Positions 54,458 through 63,973 are shown, numbered from the stretch's first letter. The stretch: 64,000 nucleotides of DNA from GCA-2687025 sp964473525 (GCA_964473525.1 CAYYPK010000025.1:1-64000); one strand, 5' to 3'. The notes: generated from the letters alone by a model not told the origin. Numbers and translations are program-made.

Positions 54458-54698
54458 GGCGCGTCGCCTTTCGCGCGGAGATAATCCGCGTAGAAGCTGC
54501 TCTCTCCGTGTAGATGACAAACACGAGGGCGCCACGGGCGTGACCCAGCACCCACCAGCGTTCCTCGCCATAGTCGTTCCGAGAATCTACGCCAGACAGG
54601 CGTAGCGGATCGCTGAACACGTTCTGCGCGACCTCGAAACTGATGCGGTGCCTCCGGAGGTTGCGGCTCGCCTTCTCCACGTCCCACTCGTACGTCAC
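54411..54698 (-). CDS. brnT: BrnT-type ribonuclease toxin
   Basis: 95 residues. Family hallmarks are YEWDVEKASRNLRRHRISFE, VFSDPLRL, YGEERWWVLGHA and TRIISARKATRHERRRYE. BrnT is a RelE-fold RNase; order toxin then antitoxin is normal for this family. The core residues appear complete, so it may be active. Confidence 0.92.
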   Translation of the reverse strand: MTYEWDVEKASRNLRRHRISFEVAQNVFSDPLRLSGVDSRNDYGEERWWVLGHARGALVFVIYTERAASTRIISARKATRHERRRYEARDADASV

Positions 54699-54999
54699 GA
54701 GCCTGCACCCTCGATGCGCGCAACATCAGACGGTTCCCGCGACCGGCACCATGCATAGGATACCACACGCCATGCCCAGCTTCGCCCCCCAATCGCGCCA
54801 TCGCCCGCCGGTTGGCACATAGAGCGACCTCGGAGCGGTTCACCAACACGGCAACGGCGGCCGCCCAATGTGGGCGTGAAGCGATGCTACTGTGGTACCT
54901 CTGTCCGTAGCTACGGGCTCGGCGCCCGCCTACGGACCGGGCTACACATGAAACGGACGACGCCAATACGACGACCGCAGCGAACGAGGGAATGGCTGC
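54699..54999. promoter_or_regulatory. Intergenic region with double hairpin upstream of CDF gene
   Basis: About 300 bases with no gene. At 54905-54935, CCGTAG pairs with CTACGG and inside it CGGGC pairs with GCCCG around a 5-base loop, a stable two-layer hairpin. It may be a regulatory element for the CDF gene 65 bases downstream or part of the divergent promoter region for brnT. It matches no riboswitch I know. Confidence 0.35.
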
Positions 55000-56001
55000 T
55001 TGACGAACGATGTGATGCGCGTGCGAATCCGGGCGATGCGCGTTTCCGTCGCCGTCGGCGTCGTCATGTTGGCGACGAAAGTGACCGCGTACGTGCTCAC
55101 CGGCTCCGCCGCCATCGCCTCGGACGCCATCGAGTCCGTGGTGCACGTCCTGGCCACAGTGTTCGCCCTCTACAGCGTCATCAAGAGCGTCCAGCCACCC
55201 GATCCTTTGCATCCCTACGGGCACGGGAAGATTGAGTTCTTCTCCGCTGGCTTCGAGGGCGGACTCATCATCCTTGCGGCGTGCGCGATCGTCGCCCAGG
55301 TTGCGCAGTCGCTTGTGCTGGGCGCGCGGGCGCACGATCTTGGCGTGGGCATTCTGCTAACGCTAGCTGCTGGCGCTGTGAACCTTGTGCTTGGGGTCTA
55401 CCTCATCAGGACGGGGAGGCAGACCGGGTCGCTAACAGTCGAGGCGGATGGGAAACACGTCCTGACAGACTCTTACACGAGTCTCGGCGTGGTCGTTGGG
55501 CTGGCGCTCGTTCGTCTGACAGGCTGGGCGCTGCTGGACCCGCTCGTCGCCCTGGCCGTCGCGCTCAACATTCTGGTGACAGGGGGCAGGCTCGTCCGGG
55601 CCGCGGTGGGCGGCCTGATGGACGAGGCCGAACACGACGTCCTGGCCGACATTCTCGCCGTCATCCAGCGACAGCGCAGACCCGAGTGGATCGACGTGCA
55701 TCACCTGCGGTCGTGGCGTTCCGGTGACAGGCGCTACGTCGATCTTCACCTGACCGTGCCACGTTACTGGGATATCGAGCGCGCGCACGCCGTGCAGCAT
55801 GCTTTCGAGGAGACGGTGCTGACGCATCTGGGGGCAGAAGGCGACGTCATTATCCACCTCGACCCGTGCGTGCCGGAGTGCTGCCCGTTCTGTGATGTAG
55901 ACGGCTGCGCCGTCCGGGCCGAGCCACGCGCCGTGCAGCATCCGTGGACGATCGAGCGGGCCGTGGGCGGGCCGGCGCACACCGAGATCGGCGGGCCATA
56001 G
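55000..56001 (+). CDS. Cation diffusion facilitator metal transporter
   Basis: 333 residues. TTG 55000, GTG 55012 and ATG 55015 are all possible starts and none has a good ribosome site. Six membrane helices carry the family sites SDAIESVVH in helix 2 and HVLTDSYTS (HxxxD) in helix 5, plus YGHGKIEF in the first loop. The C-terminal cytosolic domain includes the expected VDLHLTVP. It ends with a cysteine cluster, CVPECCPFCDVDGC. It probably exports Zn2+, Fe2+ or a similar metal. Confidence 0.9.
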   Translation: MTNDVMRVRIRAMRVSVAVGVVMLATKVTAYVLTGSAAIASDAIESVVHVLATVFALYSVIKSVQPPDPLHPYGHGKIEFFSAGFEGGLIILAACAIVAQVAQSLVLGARAHDLGVGILLTLAAGAVNLVLGVYLIRTGRQTGSLTVEADGKHVLTDSYTSLGVVVGLALVRLTGWALLDPLVALAVALNILVTGGRLVRAAVGGLMDEAEHDVLADILAVIQRQRRPEWIDVHHLRSWRSGDRRYVDLHLTVPRYWDIERAHAVQHAFEETVLTHLGAEGDVIIHLDPCVPECCPFCDVDGCAVRAEPRAVQHPWTIERAVGGPAHTEIGGP

Positions 56002-56364
56002 CGACTGCGCGCCCTGGCCCCGGGGCAGGCCGCTGCGGGAGTGGCAGCTTGAGCGAGCGCGACGACATTAGGGGTCGCGCCTGACGGCCGCTTGCGGTAT
56101 ACTACTGGTGGATTAATGTACCCGTCATCACGTCACGGGCGGGCAGTAGGGGGCGCCAGAGGCCGCATCCCAGGCCGGACTCGCCATCCAGCCGTTTGGG
56201 TAACGCGTCTGAGGCGTTTGATTGCCGCAGAGATATGCGTGTCTGCGAGAACGCGAGCTAGGGTTGCTGTAACGTCGTGCAGCCGTTAGCGCGTTCACGA
56301 GACAGGATTTTGACCAGCGCGCGCAGCGCGCTGGCGCCATGCCACCATCGGAACGGAGCGGGAC
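56002..56364. other. Intergenic region before the HEAT-repeat gene
   Basis: 363 bases. TATACT at 56098-56103 is a candidate -10 element but lacks a well-spaced -35. At 56314-56334, CCAGCGCG and CGCGCTGG form an 8-bp stem with a 5-base loop, ending about 30 bases before the ATG at 56365. No gene is supported. Confidence 0.4.
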
Positions 56365-57573
56365 ATGAACGAAGTCAAGCAGGAGGTCGAAGCTCCAGAG
56401 GCTGAGCAGACCCCCGAGGACGCCGCCGAAGCTCCGGCTGCGGTCCCAGCTACCAAGAGCCCCAGTTCTGACGACGAGACGAAGAAGCCCAAGAGACCCA
56501 AGGGCGCTCCGATACAGATATCTGTACCTTTCCCGATGTCCACGGGAGCGTTGCGGGGAGCTGCCCTGGTGGCGGCGATCAGCGGCCTGAGCGCCGCGTC
56601 GTTTGGCTTCACGCAGTTGCGACCGGTATACACTCCCGCGCCTGTTCTCCCGCCGCTGGCGGAGGATCGCCCTGTCTTCGACTTGCTGCAACGGGGCGAA
56701 GGCACACAGGTCACTTCGGACGCCGCCGCCATACAGGCGGCCGCTCCAGCTCCGACCGCAGCGCCGGTTGTGGACGCGACTCCGCCACCCGCGCCCGTCG
56801 AACAGCCCAAGCCTGAGGTAGCGCAAGCTCCTCCGACGCCGAAGCCCGCTGCTCCTCCAAAGCCCGAAGTGGCCAAGGCTCCCGCGCCTAAGGCAGTTGC
56901 GGGCCTCGACAGCGACGACGCGAAGGCTCGCAAGAAGGCCGTGCGCCGACTGCGGCGTAGTGGCGCCGTCGACGCCGCCACGGCCACGAAGCTGGTGGCG
57001 ATGCTCGGCGACTCAGACTCAGGCGTCCGTGAGTCCGTGGTGACAGCGTTGGCGTCCGCGTCGATGCAGTCGCCCGCCATCACCAGCGGCATCATCACGG
57101 CGACGCGGGATTCCTCCGAATCCGTCCGTGTGCGCGCGATAGCAGCTCTCAGTTCCGCCCCGGCCTCCGACGCCGTGATGTCGGCGCTGCAAGGCGCGCT
57201 GAAGGATCGCAGCACGTCCGTGCGCAACAACGCCATTCTGACGCTCGGCAAGCACGGGACGCGCGCGCGTTCCGCTGCTCCCGCGTTGGCGAGCATCGTG
57301 CGCAACAGCGGCAACGCGTACTCGCGGTCGTTCGCCAGCACGGCGCTAGGACAGATCGGCTCGCCCACCGAGGATGTCGTGTCCGCCCTCGTCCGCGCGA
57401 TGGGCGACGGGAACACGAGCGTTCGAGCAGCCGCCAAGCTCTCGTTGGAACAGTTGGGAGACCCAGCGGTATCCGCGCTGTCCAAGCAGATGGCGAGCGG
57501 CAACGCAGGCGTGCGTGAGGTGCTACAGACGATCGGCACCCCAGGGGCCTTGGCCGTACTCAGCGGCAGATAG
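56365..57573 (+). CDS. Membrane-anchored HEAT-repeat protein
   Basis: 402 residues. An acidic and lysine-rich cytosolic start (about 60 residues) is followed by one hydrophobic segment (GALRGAALVAAISGLSAAS) and a Pro/Ala/Lys-rich linker to about residue 185. HEAT-like repeats come next: SDDAKARKKAVRRLRRSG, DSDSGVRESVVTALASA, SSESVRVRAIAALSSA, DRSTSVRNNAILTLGKHG and GNTSVRAAAKLSLEQLG. It is probably a scaffold in the envelope; the partner is unknown. Confidence 0.85.
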   Translation: MNEVKQEVEAPEAEQTPEDAAEAPAAVPATKSPSSDDETKKPKRPKGAPIQISVPFPMSTGALRGAALVAAISGLSAASFGFTQLRPVYTPAPVLPPLAEDRPVFDLLQRGEGTQVTSDAAAIQAAAPAPTAAPVVDATPPPAPVEQPKPEVAQAPPTPKPAAPPKPEVAKAPAPKAVAGLDSDDAKARKKAVRRLRRSGAVDAATATKLVAMLGDSDSGVRESVVTALASASMQSPAITSGIITATRDSSESVRVRAIAALSSAPASDAVMSALQGALKDRSTSVRNNAILTLGKHGTRARSAAPALASIVRNSGNAYSRSFASTALGQIGSPTEDVVSALVRAMGDGNTSVRAAAKLSLEQLGDPAVSALSKQMASGNAGVREVLQTIGTPGALAVLSGR

Positions 57574-57613
57574 CCACAGCCGATCTCTTGCCTCACCGAC
57601 ATTACGAACTGGT

Positions 57614-57641
57614 AATCTGGCGCCGGCGACGGCGCCAGATT
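57614..57641 (+). terminator. 12-bp hairpin with GCGA tetraloop
   Basis: AATCTGGCGCCG (57614-57625) pairs perfectly with CGGCGCCAGATT (57630-57641) around a GNRA-type GCGA loop. It lies 41 bases after the HEAT gene stop and 30 bases before the nucleoside hydrolase ATG. No long T-run follows, so it may be a terminator or an RNA-stabilising stem. Confidence 0.6.
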
Positions 57642-57670
57642 CCTGTCTGCCCATGCGAGGACGCACAACG

Positions 57671-58594
57671 ATGTTCCCAGCGCTCAGTGACGACCTGCGC
57701 CAGGCGCGCCTGGAGTGGCCGAGAAGCGTCGTCCGCATGGTCCTCGACACGGACACCTACAACGAAGTCGACGACCAGTTCGCCCTCTGCCACGCTCTTC
57801 TGTCGCCGGACCGGCTGAGGGTCGAAGCTGTCTACGCGGCGCCTTTCCACAACAGCCGTTCGTCCGGGCCAGCCGACGGTATGGAGAAGAGCTATGACGA
57901 GATACTGAGACTCTTGGCGCTCCTGGGCGTTGCGGACAACGACCTCGTGTTCCGCGGCTCCCGCGAGTACATTACCGACGCCGCGGCCCCACCTCGCAGT
58001 GACGCGGTCGCGGACCTCATCGCGCGCGCGACGGCTTCACCCGCGGACGACCCGCTTTACGTCGTCGCCATTGGAGCGATCACGAACGTCGCCGCGGCCA
58101 TCCTGCTCGAGCCGGCCATTGTCGAGAAGATCGTCGTCGTGTGGCTCGGCGGGTCGGACATCCATCAGCCAAGCGCGCGCGAGTTCAACCTGGGGCAGGA
58201 TCTGATCGCATCCCAGACCATCTTCGACTGCGGCGTCCCGTTCGTACACATCCCATGCCGCAACGTCACGTCGCACCTGCACACGACGATCGCCGAGCTG
58301 GAACACTATCTCCGTGGCGCCGGCCGGCTCTGTGACTACCTGGTGGACATCGTCAGAGGGTACGTCGGTGAGGCAGACGCGTACGCGTGGTCCAAGATAA
58401 TCTGGGACATCTCAGCCACCGCCTATCTCATCGACGCGAGTTGGGTACCTACACGGCCGATGCCCAGCCCCGTGCTGACCGATGACTTCACGTGGGCGAC
58501 CAACCGCGACCGGCACACGATCCACGCAGCGACCCACGTAAAGCGCGACCCGATCTTCCGTGATGTCTTCAGCAAGCTAACCACCGTTGACTGA
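57671..58594 (+). CDS. Nucleoside hydrolase (IUNH family)
   Basis: 307 residues from ATG 57671, with GAGGA upstream; ATG 57653 is also possible. The calcium-site motif is VLDTDTYNEVDDQFAL, a variant of DTDxGxDD. VAIGAITNVAAAILLEP and VVVWLGGSDIHQP are the other family segments, and a late TDDFTW holds a likely last ligand. It splits ribonucleosides into base and ribose. It starts a plus-strand pair with ThuA. Confidence 0.9.
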   Translation: MFPALSDDLRQARLEWPRSVVRMVLDTDTYNEVDDQFALCHALLSPDRLRVEAVYAAPFHNSRSSGPADGMEKSYDEILRLLALLGVADNDLVFRGSREYITDAAAPPRSDAVADLIARATASPADDPLYVVAIGAITNVAAAILLEPAIVEKIVVVWLGGSDIHQPSAREFNLGQDLIASQTIFDCGVPFVHIPCRNVTSHLHTTIAELEHYLRGAGRLCDYLVDIVRGYVGEADAYAWSKIIWDISATAYLIDASWVPTRPMPSPVLTDDFTWATNRDRHTIHAATHVKRDPIFRDVFSKLTTVD

Positions 58595-58615
58595 CAGCCG
58601 CCAGCGAGGCAACCC

Positions 58616-59350
58616 ATGAGCCAGAACATCCGCGTGACCGTGTGGAACGAGTATCGCGACGAACTGCGAATCCCTCTGTCCGGCGAGGTTTACCCCGACG
58701 GGATGCACGCGGTAATCGCCGACGGGCTCGCGGGCAACGGGGACATGACGGTGCGCACCGCGACACTCGACGAACCCGAGCACGGGCTAACCGAGGACGT
58801 CCTGGCGAACACGGATGTCCTAACCTGGTGGGCGCACTCGGCGAACGGAGAAGTGAGCGACGAAGTAGCAGACCGTGTGCGCAACCGTGTGGTTCTGGGC
58901 GGCATGGGTCTGATCGTCATGCACTCGGCGCACTTCTCGAAGCCGTTCGTCCGGCTCATGGGAACCTCCTGCAACCTTAAGTGGCGGGAAGCCGGCGAGA
59001 AGGAACGCCTGTGGGTCATTGAGCCGGGGCACCCCATCGCCGAAGGTCTGGGGGAATACGTCGAGCTACCCGAAACGGAGATGTACGGCGAGCGGTTCGA
59101 CGTGCCGCAGCCGGACGCCACGGTGTTCACTAGCTGGTTCGAGGGTGGCGAGGTGTTCCGTAGCGGGTGCTGTTGGCAGCGCGGACGCGGGAAGGTGTTC
59201 TACTTCCGCCCTGGTCACGAGACCTACCCGATCTTCTACAACCCGGAAATCAGGCAGATCCTCACGAACGCCGTACGCTGGGCGGCGCCGGTCGCCGGAG
59301 CTGAGACGCGGTACGGCAACGTGAAGCCACTGGAAGACATCAAGGCGTAG
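58616..59350 (+). CDS. ThuA-like trehalose-utilisation domain protein
   Basis: 244 residues. The class I glutamine-amidotransferase-like fold of ThuA is evident: IRVTVWNEYRDE, NTDVLTWWAHSANGEV, GGMGLIVMHSAHFSKPF, ERLWVIEPGHPIAEGL and GRGKVFYFRPGHETYP. It acts in sugar metabolism by family. It lies 21 bases after the nucleoside hydrolase and probably shares its transcript. Confidence 0.92.
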   Translation: MSQNIRVTVWNEYRDELRIPLSGEVYPDGMHAVIADGLAGNGDMTVRTATLDEPEHGLTEDVLANTDVLTWWAHSANGEVSDEVADRVRNRVVLGGMGLIVMHSAHFSKPFVRLMGTSCNLKWREAGEKERLWVIEPGHPIAEGLGEYVELPETEMYGERFDVPQPDATVFTSWFEGGEVFRSGCCWQRGRGKVFYFRPGHETYPIFYNPEIRQILTNAVRWAAPVAGAETRYGNVKPLEDIKA

Positions 59351-59359
59351 CCAGGCGTC

Positions 59360-61399
59360 TCAACGGGCGGGGAAGTCCACGGGTGAGCGGACGCCCTCGC
59401 CCAATCTGTGTTCGGCGTTGTTGAGACGTAGCGTCCCTCCGACGATTTCCCGCGTGAACCGCGCCTCAATGCCGTCCAAAGACACCGTGACGGCGTCGTC
59501 AGCCTCGGCCACCGATGCTGCCGCGACGCTCGAGGTGGACGCGTCCGAGGTAGTCAGCACGTGTAGGAAGTAGTCGACGGCGGCGGGTATCTTGGGCGAC
59601 ACCTCGACGCGGCAGGACGGCGCCGGGCCGGTGTCGCGCGATGGTGGGTAGACCTCTCCACCGTAGCGATACAGGTCAGCGCCATCATGCAACGTGACGT
59701 CGTGCTCGCTGGGCGCCAGCGTCTGCACGAACAGCCTCCCCTCGCCGTTCGTGACGACCAGCCGGCCGTGCTCCACGGCGGGCGTCGCCATCGCCTGCAG
59801 CAGCCACGCCTTCCTGAGCTCAGCGCGCGTCGACTCGACACGGTCGAATATGACGAACGTGTCTGGGCGGAGATGCAGCACCTGCCGCGTGAACGACGCC
59901 ACCTTGTCAGGCGAATAAGCGCGTGAGCAGTCGGCGGCAACGTACACGAACTCCCCCTGGTCCTGGAACGCGACGATGTCGGCGATGTCGTAGAGTGCGC
60001 TACGCTCGTGCCAGCCGCGCGGATCGGCGACGGCGCCGTTGTGATGTGGCCAATCGTGGTGTTGGCCACCGTCGTTCCCGGTAACGTCGCCCGCCCGGAT
60101 GCCAGGCCACTTCTCCGACGGGTCGGCCACGGTGATCGTGCTGTGCGCAATCGTACGCAGGTGGTAGTTCACGTCGTGGGACGTGCCGAATCCGTCGTAG
60201 TGTCCGCCGTCGCCCGCGAGCTCGTCGCGCTTGTAGATGAGGAAGTGCCCGACATCCAGGTGCTGGTGCGCCGTGAAGCGGTCGCCCGCCTTGAGGTAGA
60301 AGTACGTGGCGTCGTCCGTCCAGTCGCTGCGGGCGTGGACATAGCCCGCCGCGGCACTCAGATGAGAGCGACGGAAAGCCTCGAGATCGCCCGTCGGCAC
60401 GGTGGCGTCACGCCACAGGAAGTCCTTGTAAGCGTTGACGCCCACCGACGATCTAGGCGTCGTCTCGTTGAAGGCGTGCACGACCTGGTGCGCGGGGTCG
60501 TCGCGATAATGGTTCACGAGGATGCGGCGCGCGGTGAGAGTCTTGTCCCGGTCGCCACCGAACGTCCGGCCGCCGCCGTCGCCCATAGGGATGGCGCGCC
60601 GGGATCCATACTCCCGTATGCCAGGGTACGCCTCGAACATGCTCGCGACGGCCCGTGAGCCGAAGAAGGCGGGAGCATCGGCGTAGTAGTCGACGCCGCC
60701 GCATCGCAGCGCGACCTCGCAGAACACGAGCCACTCGTACAGCCAGTAGTTGGTGTAGTAGCCTTCCGCCCAGCCGCCTCCCGCGCCCGCGAGTTCCAGG
60801 GCAGGCGCCGCGCGCGTCCGCCAGTCCTCCTCCAGCGTGGCGAGGATCTGCGGCGCACGCTCGTTCTCACCCCACGTCGCATAGCAGGCGACACCGATGC
60901 CCCAGTGCTTGTAGCCGTACCAGCCGTTGTGGAAGACGTGCGTCTCGGATCGCGTGTTGGCGTCCACCGTCGCGTTCAGGTAGGCGATGAACTCCTCCCG
61001 CTCGCCTGCGGTCCAGTGTTCGTGGCACAGGTCGTACACAAAGGCGCAACGGGCGAGATCGTGAGCGAACGTCACGTGGCCACTGCGGATTGGACCGCGG
61101 ATGTACGTGAGCGCCCGGTCAACGGCAGCGCGCGCGAGTCCTTGGTCTTCCTCGATTGCAGCGACGAGCCCGAGCGACATCATCAGGGAGTGGTCGTCCG
61201 CATCTCCGCGCCTGGCCACTGCGACTGTTCGGGCGTAGGCCGCGGGGCGTTGCTCGGCGAGCGAGCGCAGATAGTCGCGCGAGCCGAGGAGCCGGGGGTG
61301 ACCGTCGGAGACGGCGGATGCCACGCCAGCCCGCACGGAGGTCGTGACACACAATGCGACTACGCACACGAGCGACAGCGCCGACAGACATCCAACCAT
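59360..61399 (-). CDS. Heparinase II/III-like polysaccharide lyase
   Basis: 679 residues from ATG 61399, with AGGAG nine bases upstream; ATG 61426 lacks one. A signal peptide (MVGCLSALSLVCVVALCV) is followed by an alpha-toroid domain (WYGYKHWGIGVACYATWGE, GWAEGYYTNYWLYEWLVF). A C-terminal beta-sandwich has the family segment FTAHQHLDVGHFLIYKRDEL, with catalytic-type histidines. It is a secreted lyase for acidic polysaccharides; substrate unknown. Confidence 0.9.
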   Translation of the reverse strand: MVGCLSALSLVCVVALCVTTSVRAGVASAVSDGHPRLLGSRDYLRSLAEQRPAAYARTVAVARRGDADDHSLMMSLGLVAAIEEDQGLARAAVDRALTYIRGPIRSGHVTFAHDLARCAFVYDLCHEHWTAGEREEFIAYLNATVDANTRSETHVFHNGWYGYKHWGIGVACYATWGENERAPQILATLEEDWRTRAAPALELAGAGGGWAEGYYTNYWLYEWLVFCEVALRCGGVDYYADAPAFFGSRAVASMFEAYPGIREYGSRRAIPMGDGGGRTFGGDRDKTLTARRILVNHYRDDPAHQVVHAFNETTPRSSVGVNAYKDFLWRDATVPTGDLEAFRRSHLSAAAGYVHARSDWTDDATYFYLKAGDRFTAHQHLDVGHFLIYKRDELAGDGGHYDGFGTSHDVNYHLRTIAHSTITVADPSEKWPGIRAGDVTGNDGGQHHDWPHHNGAVADPRGWHERSALYDIADIVAFQDQGEFVYVAADCSRAYSPDKVASFTRQVLHLRPDTFVIFDRVESTRAELRKAWLLQAMATPAVEHGRLVVTNGEGRLFVQTLAPSEHDVTLHDGADLYRYGGEVYPPSRDTGPAPSCRVEVSPKIPAAVDYFLHVLTTSDASTSSVAAASVAEADDAVTVSLDGIEARFTREIVGGTLRLNNAEHRLGEGVRSPVDFPAR

Positions 61400-61585
61400 T
61401 TCGCGCGGCTCCTTCGCCGTGGGCATCTATGGGTCGGCGCCACGGTATGGTGGCTTCCCCAGCAGCTTAGGCGACATCGCCGCGAGGCGCATCAACTCGT
61501 CGCATACCAGGGCGGGAGTTCATGTATACTGTGCGTCGCAGTCTCATCGCGCCGTGTCCCAACGCACACAGGTAGCCGAGAACCC

Positions 61586-62800
61586 ATGCTGGAAGTCCGA
61601 GGCGCCACGCCGAACGAGGTAGACGCCGCTGTCGAATGCGCGGGACGCGCCTTCGGCCGGGGCGACGCCGACCGTGTGCGCGGCATAACGGAGTTCTTCG
61701 CGAAGATACACAAGCAGGACCCGTACTTCCGCCCCGAGAACAGCCGCGTTGCCGTCGTCGACGGGGTGATCGCCAGCGTCGTACAGGTGTTCGATCGTGA
61801 GATGCTCATCCAGGGCGTTCCCGTACCGCTCGGAGGAATCGGAAGCGTGGGCACCGACCCTCGCTACACGCGGCAGGGCCTGAGCAACAAGGTTCTGGTC
61901 AACACCGCGAAGTACATGACCGACCGTGGCATCGTGCTCTCGTCCCTTGGCACCGGAATCCACGACCACTACGGCAAGGTCGGCTGGCAACGGTTCGATC
62001 ACCACGCCTATCTCGAAGTGTCTCTGCCCGACGACTTACCTGGCGCGGACGAGCGCGTGCTGATACGGCAGATGGACTGGGACGCCGATCTACACGCCGT
62101 CGCGGAGATCCACGAGCAATTTAACCGTGGCTCCTCTGGGGTGATACGCCGCCCTGCGGAGCTGTGGGAGGCGACGCCACGATGGCGCTCCGTAGACGCG
62201 GAGCGCCGCTATGTCGCGGAAGTCGGTGGGAAGGTCGTCGCGTATCGTCAGAATGGCGGCGGCGACGAGGACAAGGTAGACGAAATGGGCCACGCCGACG
62301 GGCACGAAGCGGCGGCGCACGCCCTCCTGGCCGCCTTCCTTGCCGACTGCCGCGCGCGCGGCCTGGAAAGGCTGCGCATCGACAACGTCACTTTCCTTCC
62401 GTGGCTGAGGGACAGCGGCGCGGGGGTCGAGGTGGGTCACTACGGTGGCTGGATGCATCGCATCAACGACCTTGGGCGACTGCTTGGTCTATTGGCCCCG
62501 GCGATGTCCGAACGCCTCGCCACGCGGGACGTAAGCGACTGGACCGGCGTCGTGGGTCTCGACACGGAAATCGGCTCGGTAACACTGGCTGTGGAGAAGT
62601 CGCGGGTCACCGTAGGCGAGGCGACTGAGCGGGCGGACGTGCGTCTGAACTTCGACCACCGGCAAGCCGTATCGCTTATCATGGGGCAGGCTCACGCAGA
62701 GACGTTCGCCGAAGGTAGCGTGGACCCTCTCTCCGCGGCTGTGCTCGACGCCCTGTTCCCACCCACGGAGTACCGCTGGCACAGCTGGGACGGGTTCTAG
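61586..62800 (+). CDS. Eis-like GNAT N-acetyltransferase
   Basis: 404 residues from ATG 61586; the longer frame upstream runs antisense to the lyase. Tandem GNAT folds are suggested: GGIGSVGTDPRYTRQGLSNK is the first acetyl-CoA loop, and a second half is near DGHEAAAHALLAAFLADC. A C-terminal SCP2-like domain follows (DVRLNFDHRQAVSLIMGQ). This order is that of Eis-type acetyltransferases. The ATG has no strong ribosome site. Confidence 0.85.
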   Translation: MLEVRGATPNEVDAAVECAGRAFGRGDADRVRGITEFFAKIHKQDPYFRPENSRVAVVDGVIASVVQVFDREMLIQGVPVPLGGIGSVGTDPRYTRQGLSNKVLVNTAKYMTDRGIVLSSLGTGIHDHYGKVGWQRFDHHAYLEVSLPDDLPGADERVLIRQMDWDADLHAVAEIHEQFNRGSSGVIRRPAELWEATPRWRSVDAERRYVAEVGGKVVAYRQNGGGDEDKVDEMGHADGHEAAAHALLAAFLADCRARGLERLRIDNVTFLPWLRDSGAGVEVGHYGGWMHRINDLGRLLGLLAPAMSERLATRDVSDWTGVVGLDTEIGSVTLAVEKSRVTVGEATERADVRLNFDHRQAVSLIMGQAHAETFAEGSVDPLSAAVLDALFPPTEYRWHSWDGF

Positions 62801-62809
62801 AATGTCGAG

Positions 62810-63973
62810 ATGTCCGAAGAAGCGCCATTCGATGTCGAGAGAACGCCGATGAGCGGAGACGACGCGGCCAAGGTCGCTGCGCATCGGCCGACCGAAGAGA
62901 TCCGCCGGGTGTCCCAGGCGGTCTACGAGGACTTCGTGGCCTCTCCGTCGGCTCGACACTGGTTGCGAACCGGCAAAGCCATCTGCTTCTACGGCCCCGA
63001 CCAACCCGCCCGCACTGTGCAGATTCGCGGCCTCCGGGACGCCGCGCGCACCTGGCGCATCCCCTTCTACATCATCACGGTGGGCAACGAGGACGACCTG
63101 CATGAGGTCGCGGGCCACAAGCCCGTGCTGTTCATCACGACGCTGGCGTTCGTCGCGCAGCTTGCGCCGCTTGTCGATCGGTGCGAGGGGACCGTCGCTC
63201 TCATAGGCAGTTACTACGACGCGACCCCGAACCAGGCGACCGTCGCATGCACGTCCGACGAGGAGGCGCGCATCCTCGACGAACAGCGCCACCGCATCTC
63301 CGTGGTGCTCTCCGAGTGCTCCCCCGAGGGTGTCGAGCGGTACGCCCGTGGGTATGTGGAAAGGCACGGGATTCCCGTGATGTCCTTCACATGGGGCATC
63401 AATCTCGTGCGGCAGTATCCTGTGCCGGCCGCGAACATCGCGAGCCTCGTCTTCCTTGGATCCTACTTCGAGAAGACGACGCGCATAGACGCCTACTTTG
63501 GAGAGGCGCTCAACCGGCACACCCACAGTATCGTGGGGTACGGCTGGCGCGACTCACCCTTCGACATACCGGATACTGTGCTCGATGACTTCGACGCGAC
63601 GGCGCCCGTGCTGTATTCGGGGCACACCGTGTCACTCAACATCCACCACCCGTACGAGGAGGAGGGACACACGTGCAACGAGCGGACCTTTCACGTCCCG
63701 GCGTGCGGTGGGTTCATGATCTCGGACAACGCGCCTCGTATCCGAGACTTCTTCTCAGAGAACGAGGCCGTCCTTGCGCACGATCCGGCGGACTACCTGG
63801 AAAAGGTCGACTACTTCGTGCGTCACCCGGATGAGCGGCTGCCGTATCTCCAGAAGGCGCGCAAGCGGGTCGTCGCGGAGCACACTTACCACCATAGGCT
63901 GTGCGACCTACTACGGTTTATACTGGATGGCAGCACGGTGTATGAACACTGCCCGGTCACGCGCGCGAGCTAG
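62810..63973 (+). CDS. CgeB-like glycosyltransferase
   Basis: 387 residues, starting nine bases after the Eis-like stop. The C-terminal Glyco_trans_1_2 (CgeB) domain is clear: VSLNIHHPYEEEGHTCNERT, then FHVPACGGFMISDNAPRI and FVRHPDERLPYLQKARKRV. The N-terminal half is a Rossmann-like domain (KAICFYGPDQPARTVQI). It transfers sugar to an unknown acceptor. It is complete; only 27 bases of window remain. Confidence 0.85.
   Translation: MSEEAPFDVERTPMSGDDAAKVAAHRPTEEIRRVSQAVYEDFVASPSARHWLRTGKAICFYGPDQPARTVQIRGLRDAARTWRIPFYIITVGNEDDLHEVAGHKPVLFITTLAFVAQLAPLVDRCEGTVALIGSYYDATPNQATVACTSDEEARILDEQRHRISVVLSECSPEGVERYARGYVERHGIPVMSFTWGINLVRQYPVPAANIASLVFLGSYFEKTTRIDAYFGEALNRHTHSIVGYGWRDSPFDIPDTVLDDFDATAPVLYSGHTVSLNIHHPYEEEGHTCNERTFHVPACGGFMISDNAPRIRDFFSENEAVLAHDPADYLEKVDYFVRHPDERLPYLQKARKRVVAEHTYHHRLCDLLRFILDGSTVYEHCPVTRAS

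Noticed and set aside
61501..61585. Promoter at TATACT 61525-61530 for the acetyltransferase
   Set aside because: No -35-like hexamer lies at a suitable distance; a good -10 alone is not enough.
60905..61585. N-terminal extension of the acetyltransferase
   Set aside because: This open stretch is antisense to the heparinase-like gene; the GNAT sequence starts at 61586.
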